Positions 25,938 to 33,184 of a stretch of 52,336 bases of DNA are shown piece by piece. The stretch spans positions 32,265 through 84,600 of the forward strand of contig MGZJ01000067.1 of assembly GCA_001802645.1 (NCBI GenBank). Direction: 5' to 3'. The first letter of the stretch is position 1. Every line of letters begins with the position of its first letter. This stretch comes from Geobacteraceae bacterium GWC2_53_11 (GTDB taxonomy: Bacteria; Desulfobacterota; Desulfuromonadia; Geobacterales; Pseudopelobacteraceae). A program made the translations under genes and the position numbers. Under the pieces are notes generated by a model. It was not told the origin of the DNA and did not search any database. It saw only the letters and a list, made by a program, of their open reading frames with translations.

Positions 25938-26180
25938 TCATTTTTTCCCGCAGGCTTTATAAAACTTTTCTTTACTTACTCCAGCTTGCGAGGCCATTGA
26001 TTTAATTAAATCATGTGTAAATGGCTCTTTTGGACAATCGACAGTGACTTTGTAAAGTGTGCCACCTTCGATTTTTACCCATTGTTCGTGAGAACCTTTT
26101 TGATTTCTAAAAGTAAATCCTAGCTGTTTTAATCCGTCTTTAACATCTTTGCAGCTAAGGGGCGGGTGCTTAGAGCTCAT
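25938..26180 (-). CDS. hicA: HicA-family toxin (mRNA interferase)
   Basis: 80 residues. It has a small double-stranded-RNA-binding-like fold with the HicA pattern: KDVKDGLKQLGFTFRNQKGSHEQWVKIEG, where the His of GSHEQW is the catalytic residue, then YKVTVDCPKEPFTHDLIKSMASQAGVSKEKF. The toxin cleaves mRNA when freed from HicB. Its ATG overlaps the antitoxin stop (ATGA), so the two are translationally coupled with antitoxin first. It is the likely stabilising cargo of the element. Confidence 0.9.
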   Translation of the reverse strand: MSSKHPPLSCKDVKDGLKQLGFTFRNQKGSHEQWVKIEGGTLYKVTVDCPKEPFTHDLIKSMASQAGVSKEKFYKACGKK

Positions 26181-26572
26181 GCATGGTGCAGATGTACAGA
26201 AACGGAAACGGGCATTACTTCATTGAACAGCTCTCTAATGCCGTCATGAGCTAATTTTACATGGTAAAGAGATTTATATAGATAATATTTCATCCAAAAG
26301 CCGATCGGGGCCTTACGATTCAGCAGTTGGTGAGCATATGCTTGATCTTCACCCTCTAAAGCTTCATATAGATAGAGACCAATTTGCTCATGTAGCTTTC
26401 TCTTAACTTCCTGGCGAGTACTACCTTGAACTGCAAGGTTCAGGTCTAAACAGAACGCTTGCCATGAAGCCCCTTTTTGCTCGGCGTAACAGCGCAGAAT
26501 AAGGTTCTGAGGCTTAATGTGGCTTCTCAATTTCTTTTCGCTTTTTGATTTTTGATGTTGCCGTTTATGCAT
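26177..26572 (-). CDS. hicB: HicB-like antitoxin, divergent
   Basis: 131 residues. The region from about 25 to 75 fits the HicB partial RNase-H fold: LRCYAEQKGASWQAFCLDLNLAVQGSTRQEVKRKLHEQI. The N-terminus is strongly basic (MHKRQHQKSKSEKKLRSH) and the C-terminal half (KAPIGFWMKYYLYKSLYHVKLAHD) is hydrophobic and unlike the usual HTH or ribbon-helix-helix tail. DNA binding for autoregulation is therefore not evident. The assignment rests largely on overlap with hicA. AAGGGGG upstream of the ATG is a good ribosome site. Confidence 0.7.
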   Translation of the reverse strand: MHKRQHQKSKSEKKLRSHIKPQNLILRCYAEQKGASWQAFCLDLNLAVQGSTRQEVKRKLHEQIGLYLYEALEGEDQAYAHQLLNRKAPIGFWMKYYLYKSLYHVKLAHDGIRELFNEVMPVSVSVHLHHA

Positions 26573-26737
26573 TTCATACCCCCTTACAAAAGGAAATCGC
26601 TAAGGATCCAAATTGCACGGTTTACAGTCACAGTTCATATTATACACATTTTTTTGAACTCTGCTTTTACTTCAACGCTTCACTGCTTGTCAACCGGATT
26701 GTATCACAATATCGCAATAAACTTCATATTATATAGT

Positions 26738-26842
26738 GATTACTGCACACAATACTGAGAGTGTGCAGTAATCAACCGCATATAATTACTGTTATGTGTG
26801 GTTGATTATCATTCGCATAGAATACTAATTCTATGCGGTTGA
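26738..26842. repeat. cluster of perfect inverted repeats in the element
   Basis: Three nested or adjacent palindromes: a 13-bp arm pair at 26738-26750 / 26761-26773; a 10-bp pair CGCATAGAAT / ATTCTATGCG at 26814-26823 / 26828-26837; and an 11-bp pair TCAACCGCATA / TATGCGGTTGA at 26772-26782 / 26832-26842 enclosing the second. They lie between hicB and the 147-residue gene. Possible roles are terminators, recombination or excision sites, or a single-strand origin. The rest of 26573-26854 shows no gene. Confidence 0.7.
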
Positions 26843-26854
26843 CGTGGCGCTCCA

Positions 26855-27298
26855 TTACTTCCTCTTTGGCTTGATCCATTGCTTAGATAACTTCGGTATC
26901 TGGTCCCATTGAGCAGGATCCTTTACCATTGCCAAAACAAGTAATTTCCTGCTGCGCGATTTGTACTGATCCGGATCTGGTCGGTATTCAGCAGGTATCT
27001 TCTGGCTGTATGCTTTTATCTCGGACATAATGAGATCATCTTCAGCCTTTGTCTTCTGATGTTCAGCCATACGCTCGTTGGCCAACTGCCTTATCAGAAA
27101 TATCTCCGTTTGTGAAACTGGTTTGGTTTTTTTATAAAATTGGTCAAGGCAGGCTTGCCTCCGAGCCGCAAAACTTCCCTTTGGTGCAGGGCTCTGTTCT
27201 GGTGTCAGCCTTCCGCCCAATCGGGCCTCAAGCCGCTCTAGCCTCCTATTAATCTCCGCCAGTTGCTCAAGAATCAATATTTCGGTGTCTGTCGGCAT
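26855..27298 (-). CDS. element protein of unknown function, 147 residues
   Basis: The N-terminal 30 residues form a predicted coiled coil (EILILEQLAEINRRLERLEARLGG). The remainder is basic and helical, ending KLSKQWIKPKRK. No signal or membrane segment. AAAGGTGA upstream of the ATG supports the start. The central PKGSFAARRQACLDQF resembles PGSFMARKAAALEL of the 66-residue neighbour, suggesting a shared motif or old duplication. A DNA- or RNA-binding accessory of the element is a guess. It is the fourth gene of the leftward run. Confidence 0.7.
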   Translation of the reverse strand: MPTDTEILILEQLAEINRRLERLEARLGGRLTPEQSPAPKGSFAARRQACLDQFYKKTKPVSQTEIFLIRQLANERMAEHQKTKAEDDLIMSEIKAYSQKIPAEYRPDPDQYKSRSRKLLVLAMVKDPAQWDQIPKLSKQWIKPKRK

Positions 27299-27346
27299 AA
27301 ATCACCTTTCTGTTGGATAGGGGGTTTTACTTGTTCATTAGAATCC

Positions 27347-27553
27347 TTATCCGTATAAATACATCTCGCCTGGATTAACTTTGAGCCAGCGGCGTATGAT
27401 CTCGATGCCAATTGACTCGGCTATACGTGCGGCCTCGTGGTCATCATTTGCGGCCGGATTAGCTTGTGACACATGCCAGAGGGTTGTCAGGTACTCGTCG
27501 GTGTAGTTACTCAACTTATCTGTGTCGATTTCTATCGTTACGTTGTGTTTCAT
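27347..27553 (-). CDS. element protein of unknown function, 68 residues
   Basis: Small soluble, acidic protein (MKHNVTIEIDTDKLSNYTDE to RRWLKVNPGEMYLYG). An internal ATG with AGGAAGGGG upstream sets the start at 27553; the longer frame to 27730 overlaps the next gene and is not favoured. The N-terminal alternating pattern could be a beta strand as in ribbon-helix-helix proteins, but the helices are not typical. No known family. Confidence 0.6.
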   Translation of the reverse strand: MKHNVTIEIDTDKLSNYTDEYLTTLWHVSQANPAANDDHEAARIAESIGIEIIRRWLKVNPGEMYLYG

Positions 27554-27593
27554 TGTTTTCCCCTTCCTGATGGGTATATGGGACTCCGAACTG

Positions 27594-27794
27594 TTATGCG
27601 GCCTGTGCTGACTTATGACGGGAATTCTTTTTTTCTCTGAGCTCAAGTGCTGCGGCTTTTCTTGCCATAAATGACCCTGGCTGAATTGGTGGGGTTGGTT
27701 GCTTGTCGGCATGCAAAGCAGCAGATACACCTACACGTACCGCATCAGCGATGAGCTGTTTCAACTCATCTATGCCAAGGGTTATTGTTGTCAC
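27594..27794 (-). CDS. element protein of unknown function, 66 residues
   Basis: It starts with GTG; GGTGG about ten bases upstream may serve. The N-terminal half is an amphipathic helix (ITLGIDELKQLIADAVRVGVSAAL) and the second half is basic (ARKAAALELREKKNSRHKSAQ). The PGSFMARKAA segment resembles PKGSFAARRQA in the 147-residue protein. It lies 16 bases after the ribbon-helix-helix gene in the same leftward run. Confidence 0.5.
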   Translation of the reverse strand: MTTITLGIDELKQLIADAVRVGVSAALHADKQPTPPIQPGSFMARKAAALELREKKNSRHKSAQAA

Positions 27795-27810
27795 AGGGCG
27801 GACGCCACCA

Positions 27811-27969
27811 TTACAGGCTAAACGTATTCGGACGGACGTAATTTGTTAGAACGGCACGCGTGAGTTTCGACAAGTCCATCCCTTTTGTCTTTGCTAAGTC
27901 ATCTAGTTCACTTTTTATGTCAGTCTCAATTTTTATGGATAGATAGCCTTTTTTGTTTGGTTGTTTCAT
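27811..27969 (-). CDS. small ribbon-helix-helix (Arc/MetJ-like) protein
   Basis: 52 residues, too short for most gene callers. The sequence starts MKQPNKKGYLSIKIETDIKS; YLSIKIE would be the DNA-contacting strand. Two helices follow (KSELDDLAKTKGM and LSKLTRAVLTNYV), exactly the ribbon-helix-helix plan. AAGGGG precedes the ATG at a good distance. It is first in the leftward run and divergent from the repressor gene, with operator-like repeats between them. It is likely a transcription regulator of the element or a directionality factor; which one is not decidable here. Confidence 0.75.
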   Translation of the reverse strand: MKQPNKKGYLSIKIETDIKSELDDLAKTKGMDLSKLTRAVLTNYVRPNTFSL

Positions 27970-28022
27970 GGTTTCCCCTTTCACTTGTAATGACGTCAGC
28001 AGTATGATAAATTCATATTAAG

Positions 28023-28047
28023 TGTGATGCTATATCACAAAATGTGA
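28023..28047. promoter_or_regulatory. operator-like repeats between divergent RHH and XRE genes
   Basis: TGTGAT-N5-ATCACA (28023-28039) overlaps TCACA-AAA-TGTGA (28035-28047), so three TGTGA-type half-sites alternate in direction. They lie just upstream of the XRE repressor start, as repressor operators usually do. Confidence 0.6.
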
Positions 28048-28080
28048 AGTGTCAATACATTTTTTGTGAAAAGGTGTGAA

Positions 28081-28572
28081 ATGGAATATTTTAGTAGTAA
28101 AGACTTGAATAATGAGAATGCGCAGTTCTTACTTCTTGATCGTCTCCAGGAAGCTTTGAAAGAAGTTGGAGTTGAACAGGGATCTAGAAATAGAACTGTT
28201 GCTGAAAAAACAGGTTATTCAGAAAAGACGGTTGGAAATCTTCTTTCTGGAAATTCAAAACTCACGAATAGATTTTTGCGCACTGTCTGTGAGGTGTTTA
28301 ATATCCGGCCAGAATGGCTTGCTAAAGGTGATTTGCCGATAATCAAATTGAAAATTACGGTCTCAAGGCTTTTGGAAAGTGATGAATTAGAAAAAATGCT
28401 GCCTGATGAAATAAGAGGAGCGCTGTCTGAATGGAAGGATAGAAATGAAGATGAGTGTAATAAGATACGGAGTGCAATTACTCAATTATTGATGCTGCCA
28501 CTATCACTTCAGCAGTATAGAAGCATCCTTAAATTTGTCAGCGATACTATTGGGTTAGATGACAAAAAATGA
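28081..28572 (+). CDS. XRE-type HTH repressor of the element
   Basis: About 163 residues. The N-terminal helix-turn-helix domain covers roughly 10-75: NRTVAEKTGYSEKTVGNLLSGNSKLTNRFLRTVCEVFNIRPEWLAKGD, the phage-repressor pattern. The C-terminal half is helical with no LexA-like protease site. AGGTG six bases upstream sets ATG 28081, five residues inside a longer GTG frame. It overlaps the integrase gene by ATGA, so repressor and integrase are coupled. It probably represses its own operon and the divergent run. Confidence 0.85.
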   Translation: MEYFSSKDLNNENAQFLLLDRLQEALKEVGVEQGSRNRTVAEKTGYSEKTVGNLLSGNSKLTNRFLRTVCEVFNIRPEWLAKGDLPIIKLKITVSRLLESDELEKMLPDEIRGALSEWKDRNEDECNKIRSAITQLLMLPLSLQQYRSILKFVSDTIGLDDKK

Positions 28573-29711
28573 GCGTTAAACCGCATCCGACAAAAGGGGC
28601 CGGCTGGTGGTACATCATCGTCAGTCATGGTCGCAAAGCCCCCGCAGAATACATCATATTCCAAGGCACTGAAGTTGAGGCCAAGGCATTTGAAAAAGAA
28701 ATACGTGGGATCGCTCCAGATAACAACAATCGGTTAAAGGTAATCGATCTACTTTCTCGCTTCCTTGAATGGCATAAAACAAACCTGGCAGAGAGCACTC
28801 ATGATGATTGCCAGGATGCATTCAAAAAACTGCTGCCATACCTGGGCAACAAATACATTGCTTACCTCCGCAACAGCGACTACGAACCATACAAAGCCGC
28901 CCGGCTTGCGACCAAGATTGTACCGAAGCGTCGTATGCACCGTCCTGACCGGAAACGTGACAAAAATGCTGAAACAGATGAAGAATATGCACTGCGTTGC
29001 GAAGTTGAAACTCGCAATGTCAGTAAGAGAACGATCCAGATTGAATTAAACCATTTCCGCACCTTTCTTCGCTGGTGTGAAAAGGAAGAAAAATACACTG
29101 TTGGTGATTATCCAAAAGGGTTCCCAAAAAGCCAGCAAAAACCCAAGGGTAAAGTAGTGCTTGCCTTGTCTGAGATTCCCGCGCTGATCAGCAATCAAAA
29201 AGAAGGTTTTCAGCGAACCATTACCATGTTGATGTTGCAGAACGGGCTACGCAAAACGGAAGCACTTACGCTGCGCAAACGTCACGTTGATTTTAAAAAC
29301 AATGCTCTGATTATCACCGGGAAAAATGATAAAACAGAAGTGATCCCGATTGTCACTCAGGAGCTGCGCCAGGCGCTTGAAAAGGCGGGAGAGGGAAAGA
29401 AACCGAACGACTATCTCTTCCTTAATCCGAAAACTGAACGGCCGTATACCAACATCAAGAAGAGCCTGAAATCTGCAGCAGAAAAAGCGGGTATCGATAA
29501 ACGGGTGTATAATCATCTCATGAGGCATAGTTTTGTAACTGGTGGACTGATGGCCGGCGTTCCGGTTTCTGCTATGAGAGAACTTGCGCGCCATGAGGAT
29601 ATTCGGACAACTCAGGGGTACACACACTTTTTGTCTGATTACTTGCAAGGAGAGGCCGGAAAGATATCGTCTGTAATGTCTGTAACAAAAGAAGATGATG
29701 AAACAGCATGA
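28569..29711 (+). CDS. int: tyrosine integrase of the element
   Basis: 380 residues. The N-terminal arm-binding domain is followed by a core-binding SAM-like domain (about 60-190), then the catalytic domain. The catalytic set is visible: Arg in NGLRKTEALTL, Lys in GKNDKTEVIP, His-x-x-Arg in NHLMRHSFVTGG, His in ARHEDIRTTQ and Tyr in GYTHFL. It starts by ATGA overlap with the repressor gene and ends 29 bases before attR, the usual layout for tRNA-targeting elements. It presumably recombines the 46-bp att sites. Confidence 0.95.
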   Translation: MSVKPHPTKGAGWWYIIVSHGRKAPAEYIIFQGTEVEAKAFEKEIRGIAPDNNNRLKVIDLLSRFLEWHKTNLAESTHDDCQDAFKKLLPYLGNKYIAYLRNSDYEPYKAARLATKIVPKRRMHRPDRKRDKNAETDEEYALRCEVETRNVSKRTIQIELNHFRTFLRWCEKEEKYTVGDYPKGFPKSQQKPKGKVVLALSEIPALISNQKEGFQRTITMLMLQNGLRKTEALTLRKRHVDFKNNALIITGKNDKTEVIPIVTQELRQALEKAGEGKKPNDYLFLNPKTERPYTNIKKSLKSAAEKAGIDKRVYNHLMRHSFVTGGLMAGVPVSAMRELARHEDIRTTQGYTHFLSDYLQGEAGKISSVMSVTKEDDETA

Positions 29712-29740
29712 ATAAAGGGTTTGCGCTATGCGACCTTGTA

Positions 29741-29786
29741 CTTCGGGAGCAGGGGGTCGCTAGTTCGAATCTAGTCATCCCGACCA
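29741..29786 (+). repeat. attR (46-bp direct repeat)
   Basis: Exact copy of 25565-25610, the 3' half of tRNA-Pro without its 5' half. Confidence 0.95.
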
Positions 29787-29796
29787 GCACATATCA

Positions 29797-29829
29797 GAGG
29801 GGACCGTTTTTTAACGGTCCCCTCCTTTT
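29797..29829 (+). terminator. terminator after attR
   Basis: GAGGGGACCGTT and AACGGTCCCCTC form a perfect 12-bp stem with TTTT loop, followed by CTTTT. It probably served tRNA-Pro before the element inserted. Confidence 0.85.
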
Positions 29830-29921
29830 GTTTCCGGAACATGAAAAAATTCCCCCGCCCTTGCTATCCACATAATGACGTCTATAGTTTCCATTATCAT
29901 ATATTACACGTGGAGGGAGCA

Positions 29922-30431
29922 ATGATCCTGTACATTATGCGGCACGCTGAAGCTGTGGAAGGAAGTGAGACCCTGCGGGACGAATGGCGCTATCTGACTG
30001 AAAAAGGAAGGACTGCGGCGAAAAGTATTGTTTCTTCGCTTGCCGACCACGGGCCGAAACCTCGCCTGACCGTTACCAGTCCCCTGACGCGCGCCGTGCA
30101 GACGGCGGAGATCGCGGCTGAAAAAGCCTGCCGGAAAAACGTGGTCGTGGCCAGTGAGCTGCTGCTGCCGGGAGGAGATGTGTCCGAATTGGTAACGTAT
30201 CTGAAAGGGTGCAAGGGCGCCAAACGCGTCCTGGTTGTCGGGCATGAGCCACAGCTTGGGTCTCTGGTCACCGCGTTGCTGGGGCGCGATGCAAAGTCGC
30301 TTTCGTTGAAAAAGGGCGCCTGCGTGGCGTTGAAGCTTGATCCCGCTCCGGACGGCAACCCGGCGGCTTTCCTCTGGTATCTGGCTCCCGGCAGGAAGCG
30401 GACGACGTCCTTCAAAAAAGCTTTCCCGTAA
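29922..30431 (+). CDS. sixA: phosphohistidine phosphatase SixA
   Basis: About 169 residues, histidine-phosphatase superfamily. The phosphate pocket is formed by YIMRHAEAVEG near the N-terminus and VLVVGHEPQLGSL later, with SPLTRAVQTAEI between. It removes phosphate from phosphohistidine in phosphotransfer proteins. GGAGGGAG supports ATG 29922; the upstream frame to 29841 is not needed. Monocistronic, with a GNRA-loop terminator downstream. It is the first host gene after the element. Confidence 0.9.
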   Translation: MILYIMRHAEAVEGSETLRDEWRYLTEKGRTAAKSIVSSLADHGPKPRLTVTSPLTRAVQTAEIAAEKACRKNVVVASELLLPGGDVSELVTYLKGCKGAKRVLVVGHEPQLGSLVTALLGRDAKSLSLKKGACVALKLDPAPDGNPAAFLWYLAPGRKRTTSFKKAFP

Positions 30432-30458
30432 GGATAGCCGGGGAAAATAAGAAACAAG

Positions 30459-30488
30459 AGAGAGCTGCAGCAATGCAGTTCTCTTTTT
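30459..30488 (+). terminator. terminator of sixA
   Basis: AGAGAGCTGCA and TGCAGTTCTCT (one G-U) enclose a GCAA tetraloop, followed by TTTTT. Confidence 0.9.
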
Positions 30489-30586
30489 GTATCACGGACT
30501 CTTCTTTCGCTTCTTTGTTGTGAAAAAATACGATAGAATCTTAAATTGCGTAAGAGCTGCCCACTTTGACTGAAGAGGTACCACAG

Positions 30587-31381
30587 ATGCGTAACTATCT
30601 GGACCTGATGCAGCACGTCCTCAGCAACGGCACGACAAAATCAGACCGCACCGGTACCGGCACGACCAGCGTGTTCGGTTACCAGTTGCGCTTCGACCTG
30701 GCACAGGGTTTTCCTCTGGTGACCACAAAAAAGTGCCACCTGAAATCAATTGTCCATGAGCTGCTCTGGTTCCTCAAGGGGAGCACCAATATCGCCTATC
30801 TCAAGGAACATGGCGTCAGCATCTGGAACGAATGGGCTGATGAGCAGGGCAACCTCGGTCCGGTGTACGGCAAACAGTGGCGCTCCTGGCAGGCGGTGGA
30901 TGGCCGCGTTATCGACCAGATTGCAATTGCCGTCGATCAGATCAGGAACAATCCGGACTCGCGCCGCATCATCGTTTCGGCCTGGAATGTCGGCGAGCTG
31001 GACCGGATGGCGCTGGCCCCCTGCCATGCCTTCTTCCAGTTTTATGTGGCTGACGGCAAACTCTCCTGCCAGCTCTACCAGCGGAGCGCCGATATCTTCC
31101 TCGGGGTGCCGTTCAACATCGCCAGCTATGCGCTGCTCACCCTGATGATGGCACAGGTGTGCGGCCTCAAGCCGGGCGATTTCGTGCATACCTTCGGCGA
31201 CGCCCACCTGTATTCGAATCACATGGAGCAGACCCGTGAACAGCTGGCGCGTGAACCGCGTCCGCTACCGGTCATGAAGATCAATCCGCTGGTAAACGAC
31301 ATCTTTGCCTTCACCTATGAGGACTTCACGCTGGAAGGGTACGACCCCCACCCTGCCATCAAGGCGCCGGTGGCGATATGA
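30587..31381 (+). CDS. thyA: thymidylate synthase
   Basis: 264 residues, exactly the common length. It methylates dUMP to dTMP using methylenetetrahydrofolate. The catalytic Cys is in [12 protein letters not shown]. Other marks are [46 protein letters not shown] and [21 protein letters not shown] precedes the ATG at 30587. It overlaps folA by ATGA, so thymidylate and dihydrofolate recycling are coupled. Confidence 0.98.
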   Translation: MRNYLDLMQHVLSNGTTKSDRTGTGTTSVFGYQLRFDLAQGFPLVTTKKCHLKSIVHELLWFLKGSTNIAYLKEHGVSIWNEWADEQGNLGPVYGKQWRSWQAVDGRVIDQIAIAVDQIRNNPDSRRIIVSAWNVGELDRMALAPCHAFFQFYVADGKLSCQLYQRSADIFLGVPFNIASYALLTLMMAQVCGLKPGDFVHTFGDAHLYSNHMEQTREQLAREPRPLPVMKINPLVNDIFAFTYEDFTLEGYDPHPAIKAPVAI

Positions 31382-31866
31382 GCACTCTTTCCCTCATCGT
31401 CGCCATGGCGCGCAACCGCACCATCGGTGCGAACAACACGCTCCCGTGGCGCTGCCCGGAAGACCTCAAACGGTTCAAATCCCTCACCATGGGGCATCAC
31501 ATGATCATGGGGCGCAAGACGTTCGACTCCATCGGCAGGCCGCTGCCGGGGCGTATCACGGTGGTGCTCTCCCGTGACCCGGATCTGGCTGTTGACGGGT
31601 GCCTGATGGCCCGCTCGCTGCCGGAGGCGCTTGACGCTTGTGCCGGGGACAGCGAAGTGTTTATTGTCGGCGGCGCCGAGATTTATGCGCAATCGTTGGC
31701 GTTGGCCGATACGCTCTACCTCACCGAGATTCAGCAGGATGTGGAAGGGGATGCGCACTTCCCTGAATTCGACATGAATGCCTGGCAGGAAACATCGCGC
31801 GAGGTTTGTTCGCAGGAAACCCCGCAGCCGCTGGAGTATCACTTTGTGACGTATCACAGAATATAG
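31378..31866 (+). CDS. folA: dihydrofolate reductase
   Basis: 162 residues. It reduces dihydrofolate to tetrahydrofolate with NADPH and so restores the cofactor used by ThyA. Signatures are [28 protein letters not shown] with the acidic active-site residue, [16 protein letters not shown] and [14 protein letters not shown]. Its start lies inside thyA (ATGA). Confidence 0.98.
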   Translation: MSTLSLIVAMARNRTIGANNTLPWRCPEDLKRFKSLTMGHHMIMGRKTFDSIGRPLPGRITVVLSRDPDLAVDGCLMARSLPEALDACAGDSEVFIVGGAEIYAQSLALADTLYLTEIQQDVEGDAHFPEFDMNAWQETSREVCSQETPQPLEYHFVTYHRI

Positions 31867-31897
31867 CCAAATCACAAATAGGTGCTATAAGCTAGAT

Positions 31898-33133
31898 ATG
31901 AAAGATCAGAACTGCCTGATAGGGCGGCAGCCCATTCTCACCAATAATGAGCACATTGTTGCCTATGAGCTCCTGTTTCGCTCTATCGGGTCGGCAAACA
32001 ACGCCGTCGTGCGCGACGCTACCTTTTCCTCCGCAAACGTCATCAACAATACCCTCACCAATTTCGGCATCCAGAGCCTGCTGGGCGAACATCGCGGTTT
32101 TATTAATCTTGATCATGAACTGCTGATGAGCGATGTCCTGGAAATTCTCCCCAAAGACCAGATCGTGCTTGAGCTGCTGGAATCGCTGGCGGTAACTGAC
32201 GAGCTGATCGAGCGCTGCCGTGACCTCAAGCAGATGGGTTTTACCCTGGCGCTTGACGACCATGAATACAGCCCCATCTATCATGAACTGTACTCGATTG
32301 CCGACATAGTCAAGGTGGATCTGATCCAGACCCCGCTTGAGCGGCTGCCGGAAATGGTGAGGCAGCTCCGCCCCTATCCGGTGAAGCTCCTGGCGGAAAA
32401 GGTCGAAACCCGCACCGAATACATGGCGTGCCGCAACATGCATTTCGACTATTTTCAGGGGTACTATTTTGCCAAGCCGTCGGTTCTGGAGAAAAAGGGA
32501 TTTACCGAGTCCGGCGTAACGCTGCTCCGGCTCATGCGTCTCCTGTCCGAAGATGCCGAAACCACGGTTATCGAGAAGCACATCAAGTCCGACTCCTCCC
32601 TTACTTTCAAACTGCTCGTGATGGCCAATTCCGTCGCCTTTGGTGTGCGCGAACGGGTGGACAGTGTCCACAAGGCGATATCGATTGTCGGCAGGAACCA
32701 GATCAAACGCTGGGTTCAGCTGGCGCTGTTCGCCTCCGAGGATACCCGGTCATCCGTAAACCCCCTTATCGACATGGCCGCCGTGCGTGCTGGTCTGATG
32801 GAACAGCTTGCCCGGCGCCTTCCCCTCCTGGCGCCAGATCAGGACGCTCCGGAAAAGGCCTTCCTGACCGGTATCCTGTCTCTTCTGGAGAGGATCTACA
32901 ACATCTCGGTAGAGGAGCTGACCTCCAAGCTGAATCTGGCCGACGAGGTCCGTGCGGCGCTCATTGCCCGGGAAGGGATCTATGGAACTCTGCTGGTCCT
33001 TGCGGAAAAGAGCGAAGCGCTCGATTTTGACGGTGTGGAGGCCATGCTGGGAGAGTTGGGGATCTCCGCTGAAGATGCCGAAGATTCACAGATGGAGTCA
33101 TTTTCCTGGAGCAATGATCTTACCAGAGAGTAA
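31898..33133 (+). CDS. degenerate EAL-HDOD signalling protein (YuxH-like)
   Basis: 411 residues. The N-terminal 200 residues follow the EAL fold (AYELLFRSIG, FINLDHELLMSDV, KMGFTLALDD, GYYFAKPS) but key metal residues are changed: DDHEY replaces DDFG and AEKVET replaces AEGVET. It is probably not an active phosphodiesterase. The C-terminal HDOD domain (about 205-390) has IKSDSSLTFKLLVMANSVAFG. Such proteins bind or sense rather than cleave c-di-GMP. The ribosome site is weak. A histidine kinase gene follows in the same direction 51 bases later. Confidence 0.88.
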   Translation: MKDQNCLIGRQPILTNNEHIVAYELLFRSIGSANNAVVRDATFSSANVINNTLTNFGIQSLLGEHRGFINLDHELLMSDVLEILPKDQIVLELLESLAVTDELIERCRDLKQMGFTLALDDHEYSPIYHELYSIADIVKVDLIQTPLERLPEMVRQLRPYPVKLLAEKVETRTEYMACRNMHFDYFQGYYFAKPSVLEKKGFTESGVTLLRLMRLLSEDAETTVIEKHIKSDSSLTFKLLVMANSVAFGVRERVDSVHKAISIVGRNQIKRWVQLALFASEDTRSSVNPLIDMAAVRAGLMEQLARRLPLLAPDQDAPEKAFLTGILSLLERIYNISVEELTSKLNLADEVRAALIAREGIYGTLLVLAEKSEALDFDGVEAMLGELGISAEDAEDSQMESFSWSNDLTRE

Positions 33134-33184
33134 CCGGATAGTATCCCCCCGCTTTGTCAAATCCGGAATGCGGGAAAAGGTGGG

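Larger units (their letters stand above)
25565..29786. mobile_element. compact integrated element in tRNA-Pro
   Basis: About 4.2 kb between two perfect 46-bp direct repeats. Visible content: integrase and XRE-type repressor rightward; a ribbon-helix-helix protein, three small unknown proteins and HicB/HicA leftward; a further small ORF by the left end. The DNA looks more AT-rich than its flanks. No conjugation, capsid, packaging or replication gene is seen. Insertion regenerates the tRNA 3' end, so the tRNA stays functional. It could be a stripped island, a phage satellite or a minimal mobilised element. Confidence 0.92.

Noticed and set aside
27554-27730. Upstream extension of the 68-residue element protein
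   Set aside because: It overlaps the 66-residue gene and passes over a good ribosome site for the internal ATG.
31892-32671. 259-codon antisense frame within the EAL-HDOD gene
   Set aside because: No family features; overlaps a well-supported sense gene.
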